Positions 1 to 9,090 of a stretch of DNA of 64,000 bases are shown here, piece after piece; position 1 is the first letter of the stretch, and each line of letters opens with the position of its first letter. Below the pieces are notes generated by a model. The model was given only the letters and a program-made list of their open reading frames with translations. It did no database searches and was not told the DNA's origin. Source of the DNA: Psychromonas algicola (GTDB taxonomy: Bacteria > Pseudomonadota > Gammaproteobacteria > Enterobacterales > Psychromonadaceae); NCBI RefSeq assembly GCF_004378355.1, contig NZ_SNUB01000006.1, positions 85,958-149,957 on the forward strand, in the 5' to 3' direction. A program made the position numbers and the translations under genes.

Positions 1-963
1 AAAGCGAACCAACGCATTGTGTTACCTGAAGGTGAAGAGCCACGTACTATTCAAGCGGCGGTTATTTGTGCTGAACGTGGTATTGCAAAACCAGTATTAT
101 TAGGTAACCCAGAAGAAATTCATAAAATTGCAAGCCAGCAAGGTATTGTAATTACTGAAGATGTTGAAATAGTTAATCCAGTTGATGTTATTGAACGTTA
201 TGTCGCACCTATGGTTGAATTACGTAAATCAAAAGGTCTAACACCTGTTGTTGCTCGTGAACAGCTTCAAGATACTGTAGTACTAGGTACAATGATGTTA
301 GCTGAAAATGAAGTCGCAGGTTTGGTTTCTGGTGCGGTACATACAACGGCAAATACTATTCGCCCAGCATTACAGTTAATCAAGACTGCACCTGGTGCAA
401 GCCTTGTTTCTTCTATTTTCTTTATGCTATTACCTGACCAAGTATTGGTTTACGGTGACTGTGCAATCAACCCAGATCCAACAGCTGACCAATTAGCAGA
501 TATCGCAATTCAATCTGCAGACTCAGCAATTGCATTCGGTATTGATCCTAAAGTAGCGATGATCAGTTACTCTACTGGTGATTCTGGTGCAGGATCTGAT
601 GTAGAAAAAGTACGTGAAGCAACTAAAATTGCTCAAGAGCGCCGCCCAGACTTATTAATCGACGGACCTCTACAGTACGATGCCGCTGTAATGGAAAATG
701 TAGCGAAAAGTAAAGCGCCAGATTCTAAAGTTGCAGGCCAAGCAACTGTATTTATCTTCCCTGATTTAAATACAGGTAATACAACTTACAAAGCAGTACA
801 ACGTAGTGCAGACCTAATCAGTATCGGTCCAATGCTACAAGGTATGCGTAAGCCTGTTAATGACTTGTCACGTGGCGCGCTAGTAGACGATATTGTTTAC
901 ACAATCGCATTAACAGCAATTCAAGCAACACAAGCAGCCGATAAAGCAGCCCTAGAAGGTTAA
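1..963 (+). CDS. pta: Phosphate acetyltransferase, C-terminal part (5' end outside window)
   Basis: The reading frame is open from base 1, so the true start lies upstream. The visible ~320 residues are the catalytic PTA_PTB domain, which interconverts acetyl-CoA plus phosphate with acetyl phosphate plus CoA in the cytoplasm. Family signatures seen are LPEGEEPRT at the start, [11 protein letters not shown], a [10 protein letters not shown] stretch and [16 protein letters not shown]. In E. coli-type Pta this domain follows an N-terminal DRTGG/BioD-like region, which would be upstream. Pta normally pairs with acetate kinase (AckA), also expected upstream. A strong terminator follows the stop. 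It fits the fermentative theme with adhE 2.5 kb downstream. Confidence 0.93.
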   Translation, partial: KANQRIVLPEGEEPRTIQAAVICAERGIAKPVLLGNPEEIHKIASQQGIVITEDVEIVNPVDVIERYVAPMVELRKSKGLTPVVAREQLQDTVVLGTMMLAENEVAGLVSGAVHTTANTIRPALQLIKTAPGASLVSSIFFMLLPDQVLVYGDCAINPDPTADQLADIAIQSADSAIAFGIDPKVAMISYSTGDSGAGSDVEKVREATKIAQERRPDLLIDGPLQYDAAVMENVAKSKAPDSKVAGQATVFIFPDLNTGNTTYKAVQRSADLISIGPMLQGMRKPVNDLSRGALVDDIVYTIALTAIQATQAADKAALEG

Positions 964-978
964 TTTATCAAGCTAACA

Positions 979-1029
979 AAAAAAGCCCCAGTTAACTCGT
1001 GAAATAGCGATGTTAAATGGGGCTTTTTT
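979..1029 (+). terminator. Rho-independent terminator after pta
   Basis: GCCCCAGTTAAC pairs with GTTAAATGGGGC (one mismatch) across a short loop and is followed by a run of six T. An A-run on the other side means it could also serve the minus-strand methyltransferase gene that ends at 1044. Confidence 0.85.
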
Positions 1030-1043
1030 ATTGGATTTTTTGT

Positions 1044-1982
1044 TTAATCCGATAATTCAATGAGAACGCACTTAAGTCCTTTGTCTCGGTCATTATTAGT
1101 AAATACTGCAGGAGGCTCAATAACATTTACCACTTTTGCTTGCGGACAATGTTCAGCTAATGAATCGTAAATAAACTTAAAATTAAGATCTGGGCTGTTT
1201 AAGCATAGCAATGCTTGCCCACCTGTCTTCAGCAAATCTGGCAATCGACGCATAATTTTTGGATAATCACGTTTAATATTCACGCTGCCCTTTTGTAAAG
1301 AGGGAGGATCAGCAATCACGATATCATAAGGACCTAAACGAGTTACCTTTCCCCATGATTTAAACAAATCATGGCCAAGATATTTTACCTTAGCAAGATC
1401 GTGTTCATTTAATCGATGATTATCACGCCCTACCGCCAGTGCAGCTTTACTCATGTCTAAATTAACGACTTGCTCAGCACCACCAGCAATCGCAGCAGCA
1501 GAAAAAACACAGGTATAAGAGAAGAGGTTTAACACGCGCTTATTTTTACTATTCTCTCGCAACCATGAGCGACCATTTTTCATGTCTAAGAAAATACCGT
1601 AGTTTTGATTTTTACCTAAGCTAATTTTATAAGCAAGTCCATTTTCACAAGCAGAATAATCATTTAATTCTTCACCATATAAAACCTGTGTAGGCGCTAA
1701 ATCTCGACAGCGAAACTGTACTTGAATGCTTTGGACTTTAAATCCCTTTGCAGTTAGTTCAGACAATAGGAATGCACTTAATTGTGCTAGCCACTGTTGA
1801 TCTTCTTCTTTATATAAAATGATCAATACAACGGGTGCTAACCAATCGATATTAATGTGCTGATATTCTGGGTAACAAAATCCTCGCCCATGAAATAAAC
1901 GAAACATTTCTTTTTCTTGCCCAGCATCAATGGCTAATAATGGCTCAGAGAAATGCATTTTTTCTAATAACGGGTCAAACAT
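1044..1982 (-). CDS. Class I SAM-dependent methyltransferase, RlmI/RlmK-like
   Basis: 312 residues. The C-terminal two thirds match the Methyltrans_SAM (PF10672) type found in 23S rRNA methyltransferases RlmI and RlmK/L. A SAM-binding motif I (NLFSYTCVFS) lies near residue 152 and a catalytic-type ADPPS motif near residue 226. In RlmI/RlmL motif I usually reads NLFSYTGGFS; here the two glycines are Cys-Val, a mild oddity. There is no N-terminal PUA domain, so it is not RlmI itself. It is likely an RNA (rRNA) base methyltransferase of unknown site. The start is 3 bp after the stop of the AI-2E family gene, so the two are probably cotranscribed. Confidence 0.75.
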   Translation of the reverse strand: MFDPLLEKMHFSEPLLAIDAGQEKEMFRLFHGRGFCYPEYQHINIDWLAPVVLIILYKEEDQQWLAQLSAFLLSELTAKGFKVQSIQVQFRCRDLAPTQVLYGEELNDYSACENGLAYKISLGKNQNYGIFLDMKNGRSWLRENSKNKRVLNLFSYTCVFSAAAIAGGAEQVVNLDMSKAALAVGRDNHRLNEHDLAKVKYLGHDLFKSWGKVTRLGPYDIVIADPPSLQKGSVNIKRDYPKIMRRLPDLLKTGGQALLCLNSPDLNFKFIYDSLAEHCPQAKVVNVIEPPAVFTNNDRDKGLKCVLIELSD

Positions 1983-1985
1983 ATT

Positions 1986-3083
1986 TTATTTTTCTTCTTC
2001 AATTAGTGATTCATCATCTGTATTTATAAAAGCGTCTGCATTTTGCTGTTCGATATCATCAATCTCTTTATCAGAGCTTAATAAAATAGCAAACCATCGA
2101 CCTCCTTCGCTGCTCTCTAATGCAATTTTTAAAATCATAGTTAATGGCACTGAAAGCAACATCCCTACCATGCCTAATAACCAACCCCAAAAGATTAATG
2201 ATAGAAAAACGACAAGAGTAGACAATCCCAAACTTCGCCCCATAAAGCGAGGTTCAACGACATTCCCCATCACCATATTCACACCAACAAACAAACCAAT
2301 AACGATAGAAGCGTACCCAGCTCCCAATTGTAAGAAGGTTAAAATAACAGCAGGTACGGCTGCAATAATGGATCCTATATTAGGAATATAATTAAGCAAA
2401 AAGGCCAATAAGGCCCATAGCACATAAAATTGTACCCCTAAGATCCATAAAACAGTGCCAATCACTAAACCAGTCGCTAAACTGATCACCGTTTTAATCG
2501 CCATATACTGATTAACCATATTTAAAAAATGATCTAATTTCTTCTCTGTTTTAACAGAATCATCAAAGGCAATATGCAATTTTTTAGCAAAAACCTTACC
2601 CTCGGAAAGCATAAAAACAACAGTTAGCAGCAGTAGGAAAACATTACCTAACACGCTACTAAAACCACTCAAAGTCGTTGTGACTAAATTCATTACTTTA
2701 GCAGGATCAAAGTAAGAGCGAATGTCATTCATCGACACTACAATATCGTGGCTTGCCAACCATTTAAGCAGCCATGTAATTTCTTCGGACAATTGAGCTT
2801 CATAAACAGGAATTGCCACTCTAAAATCATTGACAGCAGCGCCAATCACACCACCCAATATAAGAAATAAGGAGAAGATGGTAAAAATAACAATGGTAAT
2901 CGCCAATCCTCTAGGCACTTTTTTGTTTTCTATATAGTTAACCGCAGGATTACAAATAATGGCAACAAATAGAGACAATAAAAAAGGAACCACAATTGGA
3001 GCGGCTACTTTTATCCCAGCTAAAGCGATCACAAAGGCAGAAAAGTACAGAACACTACGCGCGGCAGCAGGCATATTCCCCAT
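1986..3083 (-). CDS. AI-2E family transporter / PerM-like membrane protein
   Basis: 365 residues with about seven to eight hydrophobic segments. Family signatures are the paired N-terminal helices (residues ~8-50), a central soluble stretch (~90-150), and the C-terminal FLLNYIPNIGSIIAAVPA and VVEPRFMGRSLGLS blocks typical of PF01594. Members include E. coli TqsA, which exports autoinducer-2, and PerM/YdiK, whose substrates are mostly unknown. luxS is present elsewhere in this window, but that does not prove an AI-2 role. The C-terminal tail (from ~345) is acidic. It lies directly upstream of the methyltransferase gene and is divergent from adhE. Confidence 0.8.
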   Translation of the reverse strand: MGNMPAAARSVLYFSAFVIALAGIKVAAPIVVPFLLSLFVAIICNPAVNYIENKKVPRGLAITIVIFTIFSLFLILGGVIGAAVNDFRVAIPVYEAQLSEEITWLLKWLASHDIVVSMNDIRSYFDPAKVMNLVTTTLSGFSSVLGNVFLLLLTVVFMLSEGKVFAKKLHIAFDDSVKTEKKLDHFLNMVNQYMAIKTVISLATGLVIGTVLWILGVQFYVLWALLAFLLNYIPNIGSIIAAVPAVILTFLQLGAGYASIVIGLFVGVNMVMGNVVEPRFMGRSLGLSTLVVFLSLIFWGWLLGMVGMLLSVPLTMILKIALESSEGGRWFAILLSSDKEIDDIEQQNADAFINTDDESLIEEEK

Positions 3084-3354
3084 AATATTTATTCCTTACA
3101 TAGAGTTATCTTTATGGACAAGATATTAGTGAAGCATTATAGCGGATCACTATACATTAATAAAAATGACTTAGTGCAAGCTAAAATATTGAAATAGTTA
3201 AATAAAGTATTTAGTCATTAATTAGTCTTTAAATTGGCTCAGAATTATCTTATTAATTACTTGAATGTCATCTTTAAATAACAAATAAATGGTTAAATAA
3301 CATACTACTCAAAATCATGACCTAGATCACCAAAAGCCCAGTATCCATGGTATC

Positions 3355-3375
3355 TTGAATGTGATCTAAATCAAT
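3355..3375 (+). promoter_or_regulatory. Candidate FNR- or CRP-type site upstream of adhE
   Basis: In the 418-bp gap between the AI-2E gene and adhE, TTGAATGTGATCTA matches the FNR palindrome (TTGAT-N4-ATCAA) at 8 of 10 positions. The overlapping TGTGATCTAAATCAAT matches the left CRP half-site fully and the right half partly. Either regulator would make sense for an anaerobic fermentation gene. I recognised no other element in the gap, which is otherwise very AT-rich. The call rests on pattern only. Confidence 0.35.
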
Positions 3376-3501
3376 GTGGGTTGCATGATTGTTCCTATAA
3401 TGAATGTGAAAGTTTTTTACTAAGTCAATTTTTATAAGTCACTTAGATTTAATAAAGCATTTTTAAAATTTTTTAAATTTATTAAACTTTGGAGAAAATA
3501 T

Positions 3502-6153
3502 ATGACGGTAAGTAATGTCACAGAACTAAACGCAATGGTTGCTCGCGTAAAAGCGGCGCAAAAAGAATTTGCAAGCTACTCACAGGAGCAAGTTGATAAA
3601 ATATTCCGCGCGGCATCTTTAGCTGCATCAACGGCGCGTATTGAACTTGCCAAAATGGCAGCTACAGAGTCAGGAATGGGTATTATGGAAGATAAAGTGA
3701 TTAAAAATCATTTTGCTTCTGAATTCATTTACAACAAATATAAAGACGAACTGACTTGTGGAGTCATTGAGCGTAACGAGGAAGGCGGCACTATCACTAT
3801 TGCAGAGCCTGTTGGTATCGTTTGTGCCATCGTCCCAACAACCAACCCAACATCAACAGCTATTTTTAAAGCATTAATTTGCCTTAAAACTCGTAATGGC
3901 TGTATTTTCTCACCCCATCCTCGCGCTAAAAATGCAACAAACTATGCAGCAAAAGTTGTATTAGATGCTGCAATCAAAGCCGGTGCGCCAAAAGACATTA
4001 TTGGCTGGATCGACGTTCCTTCAGTTGAACTTTCAAATGCATTAATGAAACATGATGATATCAACCTGATACTCGCAACAGGTGGGCCAGGCATGGTTAA
4101 AGCGGCTTACTCTTCAGGTAAACCAGCCATTGGTGTTGGTGCGGGTAATACCCCTGTTGTTATTGATGAAACAGCAGATATCAAACGAGCAGTGTCTTCA
4201 ATATTAATGTCTAAAACCTTCGATAACGGTGTGATCTGTGCTTCAGAGCAAGCAGCGATTGTTGTTGAATCTATTTACGACGAAGTGAAAGCGCGCTTTG
4301 CAAAATATGGTGCAGCTGTATTAAGCGAAGCTGATGCGAATAAAGTTCGTAAAGTATTAATGATTGATGGGGCGCTGAATGCCAAAATCGTTGGTCAACC
4401 AGCTTATAAAATTGCAGCTCTCGCTGGAGTTAAAGTACCAACATCAACCAAGATTTTAATAGGTGAAGGATTAGAAGCTTCTTGGGATGATGAGTTTGCT
4501 CACGAAAAACTATCTCCAACTTTAGGACTTTTCAAAGCAAAAGATTTCGAAGACGCGGTTCGTCAAGCTGGTATCGTTTTAGATATAGGCGGTGTAGGCC
4601 ATACATCAGTACTTTACACAGACCAAGATGCTAATGAAGAACGTATTGCTTACTTCGGCGACAAAATGAAAACAGCACGTATTCTTGTTAATACACCTTC
4701 TTCTCATGGTGGTATCGGTGACCTTTATAACTTTGAGCTAGCGCCTTCTTTAACGTTAGGTTGTGGTTCATGGGGCGGGAATGCGATCTCTGAAAACGTA
4801 GGTCCAAAACACCTTATCAATAAGAAAATTGTTGCGAAGCGAGCTGAAAATATGTTGTGGCATAAACTACCAAAATCAATCTACTTCCGCCGCGGCTGTT
4901 TACCAGTTGCAATGACCGACCTTGAAGGTAAAAAACGTGCATTAATCGTGACCGACCGTTTCTTATTTAATAATGGTTATATCGATGATTTACGCGCTAT
5001 CTTAAAAGAAAAAGGCATGGAAGTTGAAGTGTTCCATGAAGTTGAAGCTGACCCAACATTAGCCGTGGTAAAAGCAGGTGCTGCCGCCTGTCACAGCTAC
5101 CAACCTGATGTTATTTTAGCTGTTGGTGGTGGTTCACCAATGGATGCAGCTAAAATCATGTGGGTAATGTATGAGCACCCTGAAACTGACTTTGAAGATT
5201 TATCAATGCGCTTTATGGACATTCGTAAACGTATTTACAAATTCCCTAAAATGGGTGCAAAAGCAGAGTTGGTTTGTATCACAACAACTTCTGGTACAGG
5301 TTCAGAAGTCACACCATTTGCTGTGGTAACAGATGAAAAAACAGGTCAAAAATACCCGTTAGCAGATTACGAATTAACGCCTAACATGGCTATTGTAGAT
5401 GCGAATCTAGTGATGGATATGCCTAAGTCTTTATGTGCCTTTGGTGGTTATGACGCAGTGACTCATGCAATGGAAGCTTATGTTTCTGTATTGGCGAATG
5501 AGTATTCTGATGGTCATGCATTACAAGCACTTAAATTACTTAAAGAGTACTTACCAAGCTCTTACACTAATGGGAAAAAAGATCCGATTGCACGTGAAAA
5601 AGTACATAATGCTGCAACGATTGCGGGTATGTCATTTGCTAATGCTTTCCTAGGTGTTTGTCACTCAATGGCACATAAACTAGGTGCAGAATTCCATATT
5701 CCACATGGTCTAGCGAATGCATTACTTATTTCAAATACAATTCGTTACAACGCAACTAACAATCCAACCAAGCAAACCGCTTTCTCACAATACGATCGTC
5801 CTAAAGCGCGTGCTCGTTATGCTGAAATAGCTGCACACTTAGGTTTCACTACAGGTAATACTGAAGATAAACTTAACGCACTATTAACATGGTTAGAAGA
5901 ATTAAAAGTGGCATTAGATATTCCACTATCGATTCAAGCTGCAGGCGTTAATGAAGCAGATTTTATGGCTAAAGTAGATGAATTAGCTGAGCATGCTTTT
6001 GATGACCAATGTACAGGCGCTAACCCACGCTACCCATTAATATCAGAGCTAAAAGAAGTCTTAATTGCTTCTTTCTACGGCAAAAAATACGCTGATATAG
6101 TGGATGCACCTGAAGCGAAAGAAGAAAAGAAAGCGACAAAAAAATCAAAGTAA
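3502..6153 (+). CDS. adhE: Bifunctional acetaldehyde-CoA / alcohol dehydrogenase
   Basis: 883 residues, close to the usual ~890. The N-terminal ALDH domain (1-~440) reduces acetyl-CoA to acetaldehyde; VICASEQ near residue 245 carries the catalytic Cys. After a linker, the C-terminal iron-dependent ADH domain (~450-865) makes ethanol. It shows the NAD-binding GGGSPMDAAK, the metal-ligand region FGGYDAVTHAMEA, and GVCHSMAHKLG followed by HIPHG. AdhE regenerates NAD+ in mixed-acid fermentation and forms spirosome filaments in E. coli. The tail is Lys/Glu-rich. A GGAG ribosome site precedes the ATG. It is monocistronic, with a terminator after it and a long AT-rich leader region with a possible FNR/CRP site. 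Confidence 0.96.
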   Translation: MTVSNVTELNAMVARVKAAQKEFASYSQEQVDKIFRAASLAASTARIELAKMAATESGMGIMEDKVIKNHFASEFIYNKYKDELTCGVIERNEEGGTITIAEPVGIVCAIVPTTNPTSTAIFKALICLKTRNGCIFSPHPRAKNATNYAAKVVLDAAIKAGAPKDIIGWIDVPSVELSNALMKHDDINLILATGGPGMVKAAYSSGKPAIGVGAGNTPVVIDETADIKRAVSSILMSKTFDNGVICASEQAAIVVESIYDEVKARFAKYGAAVLSEADANKVRKVLMIDGALNAKIVGQPAYKIAALAGVKVPTSTKILIGEGLEASWDDEFAHEKLSPTLGLFKAKDFEDAVRQAGIVLDIGGVGHTSVLYTDQDANEERIAYFGDKMKTARILVNTPSSHGGIGDLYNFELAPSLTLGCGSWGGNAISENVGPKHLINKKIVAKRAENMLWHKLPKSIYFRRGCLPVAMTDLEGKKRALIVTDRFLFNNGYIDDLRAILKEKGMEVEVFHEVEADPTLAVVKAGAAACHSYQPDVILAVGGGSPMDAAKIMWVMYEHPETDFEDLSMRFMDIRKRIYKFPKMGAKAELVCITTTSGTGSEVTPFAVVTDEKTGQKYPLADYELTPNMAIVDANLVMDMPKSLCAFGGYDAVTHAMEAYVSVLANEYSDGHALQALKLLKEYLPSSYTNGKKDPIAREKVHNAATIAGMSFANAFLGVCHSMAHKLGAEFHIPHGLANALLISNTIRYNATNNPTKQTAFSQYDRPKARARYAEIAAHLGFTTGNTEDKLNALLTWLEELKVALDIPLSIQAAGVNEADFMAKVDELAEHAFDDQCTGANPRYPLISELKEVLIASFYGKKYADIVDAPEAKEEKKATKKSK

Positions 6154-6177
6154 TGAGTTAATTACAATGATAATTGA

Positions 6178-6202
6178 AGCCTGCTTAACAGCAGGCTTTT
6201 TT
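6178..6202 (+). terminator. Rho-independent terminator after adhE
   Basis: Perfect 7-bp stem AGCCTGC / GCAGGCT with a six-base loop and a T-run, starting 25 bp after the stop codon. Confidence 0.88.
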
Positions 6203-6283
6203 ATGGGCAATGCAGAGGGATTAAAGTATCAACTAGAAACGCGATGCACGATACTTCATTAATAGCGTGTAATGAGAGCGATA

Positions 6284-8962
6284 TTATTTTCTTTTATGGC
6301 AGCGAAGATAAAAAGTAGCTTCACTGGCTTTCATTGGTTCATTTAGAGGTAAGCTTTCATCACCGCCTAACAAGGAAGCTTCCTGCATTCCTTCACCAAC
6401 TACATCAATGCCTAATGAATTAGCCAACACAAACACTGACTTAATCATGGCTTCACCCGCTAAATAACCTGGAACACCTTGTATAAAGTGTTTAGATATT
6501 TTGAATTTTTCAATATTTAATCGTCCAATAGAATATAAAACAGAACGATCTGCACCAAATCCATCAACAGTCAGTGACACACCTAGTCGGCTCAGATTTA
6601 ATAGATTATCTTGTACAGTAGACACTTCGCTACTAAATAAATGTTCTTCAATAGCAAACTCAAACCAGCTTGCTTGACTATTAGTATTTAATAATACTTT
6701 TTGTATCGCACCAATCAGTGAAATTTGTGACAACTCTAATTTAGATAAGTTAAATGCAATACGTCCGAAGTTAATCCCTGATTTATGCCAAGATGCAGCT
6801 TGTTTTGCGGCTTTCTCAAACATTTGCATACCCAACTCAATCAATAAACCAGATTGCTCTGCCAATATTAAGAATCGATTTGGTAATAACACACCTTGTT
6901 GAGGATGATGCCAGCGCATTAAACATTCTACAGCGACAATTTGATGTTTACTTAAATCATATTGAGGTTGGTAATAAACTTCGAATTGGTCATTTTCTAA
7001 TGCAAACCTCATTTCTTTTTCTAATTCTATTTGATGTGTTGAATTAATGGTTAATTCATTGGTATAGAAATGATAAGAGCTACTACGATCGTCTTTACCA
7101 CGTAACATAGCAGATTCTGCATTGGATAAAATGGTATTCAAGTCCATTCCGTCATCGGGACAGATGCTTATACCAATAGAAACAGAGAAGCTGACGGGCA
7201 TACCTTCAATAGTAATGGGATCGGCAAACTGTTGAGCGATATTTTGAGCAATCAAAGCAACGACTTGCTCATTATCTAATTCATCAACAACCAAGACAAA
7301 TTGATCATCCCCAATACGCGCAATAATATCTTTATCTGATACTGAACGTTTAAGTCGTTTAGCGACGTTTTTAATAATCAAATCACCTTGATGATGACCA
7401 TAGCGTTCATTTTTTTCTTTATAGCCTTTGATTTCAACAAATAAAACGCCCATTGCGATTTGCTTATGATTAGCACGAGCAATAGCAGCCTCAAGATGGG
7501 TGAATAAAGCGATACGATTATTAAGCCCAGTAAGTGAATCATGTTTAGATAGATACTGAATTTTCTCTTCGTTATATTTATTTTGGGTTAAATCGGTAAA
7601 TGAATAAACTCGATTTTCAATCCCGGTTTCGTGATGCTTAACAATATAAATTTCTAGCCAGAAATAACTTAATCCTCCGCCTGCTTTAGAGAAATTTGCA
7701 TTACCTTGCCATTGACCTTTTTCTTTCAATCCAGCTTCTATTTCCGAGAACAATTGCTGGTAATCACCACCCGTCGCAAAGGAGCGTATTTCTTTCCCGA
7801 TGAACTTTTCTTTAGAATGACCCGACTGCTTTATACACGCATCATTTAATGAAAGAATAATCCCAGAGCCATCGGTTACTACGATCGCATCACGGCTGTT
7901 TTCAAATACCACATTAGCGACTTTAAGTTGTTTTTGAATAATACTTTTTTCAGTGATATCTCGACCAATACCGATTAGCCCCTGTACATTACCTTCTTTA
8001 TCTTTAAGCGGTACTTTTTGCATAAAGATGTAATGTTTTTCACCATTATTATAGGTTAAGTATTCATCACCAGAATAGGTTTTACCTGTACTCATGGCTA
8101 ATGAATCTTGAGATTGGCACATTAATGCTTGGTTCTCTTCAAACAACTCATCATCTTTTTTGCCAATGATTTCCGCTTCTGGGCAACCAACAAATGCTTC
8201 AAATTGTTTATTACACCCAATGAATTTACTTTCTAAGTCTTTAAAGAAAATTAAATCTGATGAAATATCGGCAGTTGCTCTGAGCATTGCACGTTCTTTT
8301 TCAACAGCCCTTTTCGCGCTGTTCATCTCCGATATATCAAATAACATACCGATTTTTAACTCACTACCATCCATCAATTCTTCGCGAATTAGGAATTCGC
8401 GTTTAAGTCCGGTGACATCTCGCATTTCACATTCAAGTAAATCAACTTGATGCTCATTAAACATGGTTAACTCAGAGTTTTTAAATCCACCATATGAATC
8501 AATGGGTAATATATTTCTTGCATCTTGCCCTATTAAATCTTCAGGTAACAAACCAAAAACCTGCGAGAAATAAGTGTTACAGGTAATAATGACATTTTGC
8601 TTATTTTTGTAATAAATAGGAATACTAATACAGTCTAAAGCGGCTTTAACTTCTTCAGAAACCAATTCTTTGTTTTGTGGAGTTATATTTTTAATATTTT
8701 CTGAGTGCGCCTCCAAATCACTTAAATAAGTACACTCAAGATCAGGATGTTTTTCAGTAATGCATTCTTTAACAGAAGCTGACAGTGGTAATTCGCAAAT
8801 GAAATAATCGTAATCGTTTTCATTCAATATACTTTCTAATGCATTAACACAATGAGTATGAGATATATTAAAAGAACCGATATTTGAATTTATAGACAGC
8901 AAAGCTTGAGCTAATTTTAAGTTTCTACCGACATACAAAACTTGACTAACAACACTTGACAA
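6284..8962 (-). CDS. PAS-PAS-PAS-GGDEF-EAL protein with degenerate active sites
   Basis: 892 residues, soluble. Order: an N-terminal receiver-like region (~1-95) without an obvious phosphorylation Asp; three PAS domains (~105-210, ~225-340, ~345-465); GGDEF (~470-630); EAL (~640-880). The GGDEF signature reads GDDQF (~residue 551), so cyclase activity is doubtful. In the EAL domain the signature is ECL (~679), the metal-binding Glu of the ELEIT motif is Ala (FEFAIEE, ~770), and the DDFG motif is DGFG (~799). The NLS Asn, the Lys of KIS and the EG Glu remain. Loss of two metal ligands suggests no phosphodiesterase activity, so it may be a c-di-GMP sensor or a protein-binding regulator like E. 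coli YdiV or Pseudomonas LapD. Signal and partner are unknown. It is convergent with adhE. Confidence 0.88.
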   Translation of the reverse strand: MSSVVSQVLYVGRNLKLAQALLSINSNIGSFNISHTHCVNALESILNENDYDYFICELPLSASVKECITEKHPDLECTYLSDLEAHSENIKNITPQNKELVSEEVKAALDCISIPIYYKNKQNVIITCNTYFSQVFGLLPEDLIGQDARNILPIDSYGGFKNSELTMFNEHQVDLLECEMRDVTGLKREFLIREELMDGSELKIGMLFDISEMNSAKRAVEKERAMLRATADISSDLIFFKDLESKFIGCNKQFEAFVGCPEAEIIGKKDDELFEENQALMCQSQDSLAMSTGKTYSGDEYLTYNNGEKHYIFMQKVPLKDKEGNVQGLIGIGRDITEKSIIQKQLKVANVVFENSRDAIVVTDGSGIILSLNDACIKQSGHSKEKFIGKEIRSFATGGDYQQLFSEIEAGLKEKGQWQGNANFSKAGGGLSYFWLEIYIVKHHETGIENRVYSFTDLTQNKYNEEKIQYLSKHDSLTGLNNRIALFTHLEAAIARANHKQIAMGVLFVEIKGYKEKNERYGHHQGDLIIKNVAKRLKRSVSDKDIIARIGDDQFVLVVDELDNEQVVALIAQNIAQQFADPITIEGMPVSFSVSIGISICPDDGMDLNTILSNAESAMLRGKDDRSSSYHFYTNELTINSTHQIELEKEMRFALENDQFEVYYQPQYDLSKHQIVAVECLMRWHHPQQGVLLPNRFLILAEQSGLLIELGMQMFEKAAKQAASWHKSGINFGRIAFNLSKLELSQISLIGAIQKVLLNTNSQASWFEFAIEEHLFSSEVSTVQDNLLNLSRLGVSLTVDGFGADRSVLYSIGRLNIEKFKISKHFIQGVPGYLAGEAMIKSVFVLANSLGIDVVGEGMQEASLLGGDESLPLNEPMKASEATFYLRCHKRK

Positions 8963-9038
8963 TTACTTCACCTTTAAAGTTCAAAAAATTGACTTACCGA
9001 TTTAAATCAACTACTTAGTTAATAGTAGCGCCAAAAAT

Positions 9039-9067
9039 AAAAAAGGGAACCTAATGTTCCCTTTTTT
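9039..9067 (-). terminator. Rho-independent terminator after purL
   Basis: AAGGGAAC / GTTCCCTT stem with a five-base loop. On the minus strand, after the purL stop at 9091, it is followed by a T-rich run. The other side is also T-rich, so it could act in both directions. Confidence 0.8.
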
Positions 9068-9090
9068 TATTTAAGATGACATTTTTTTAA

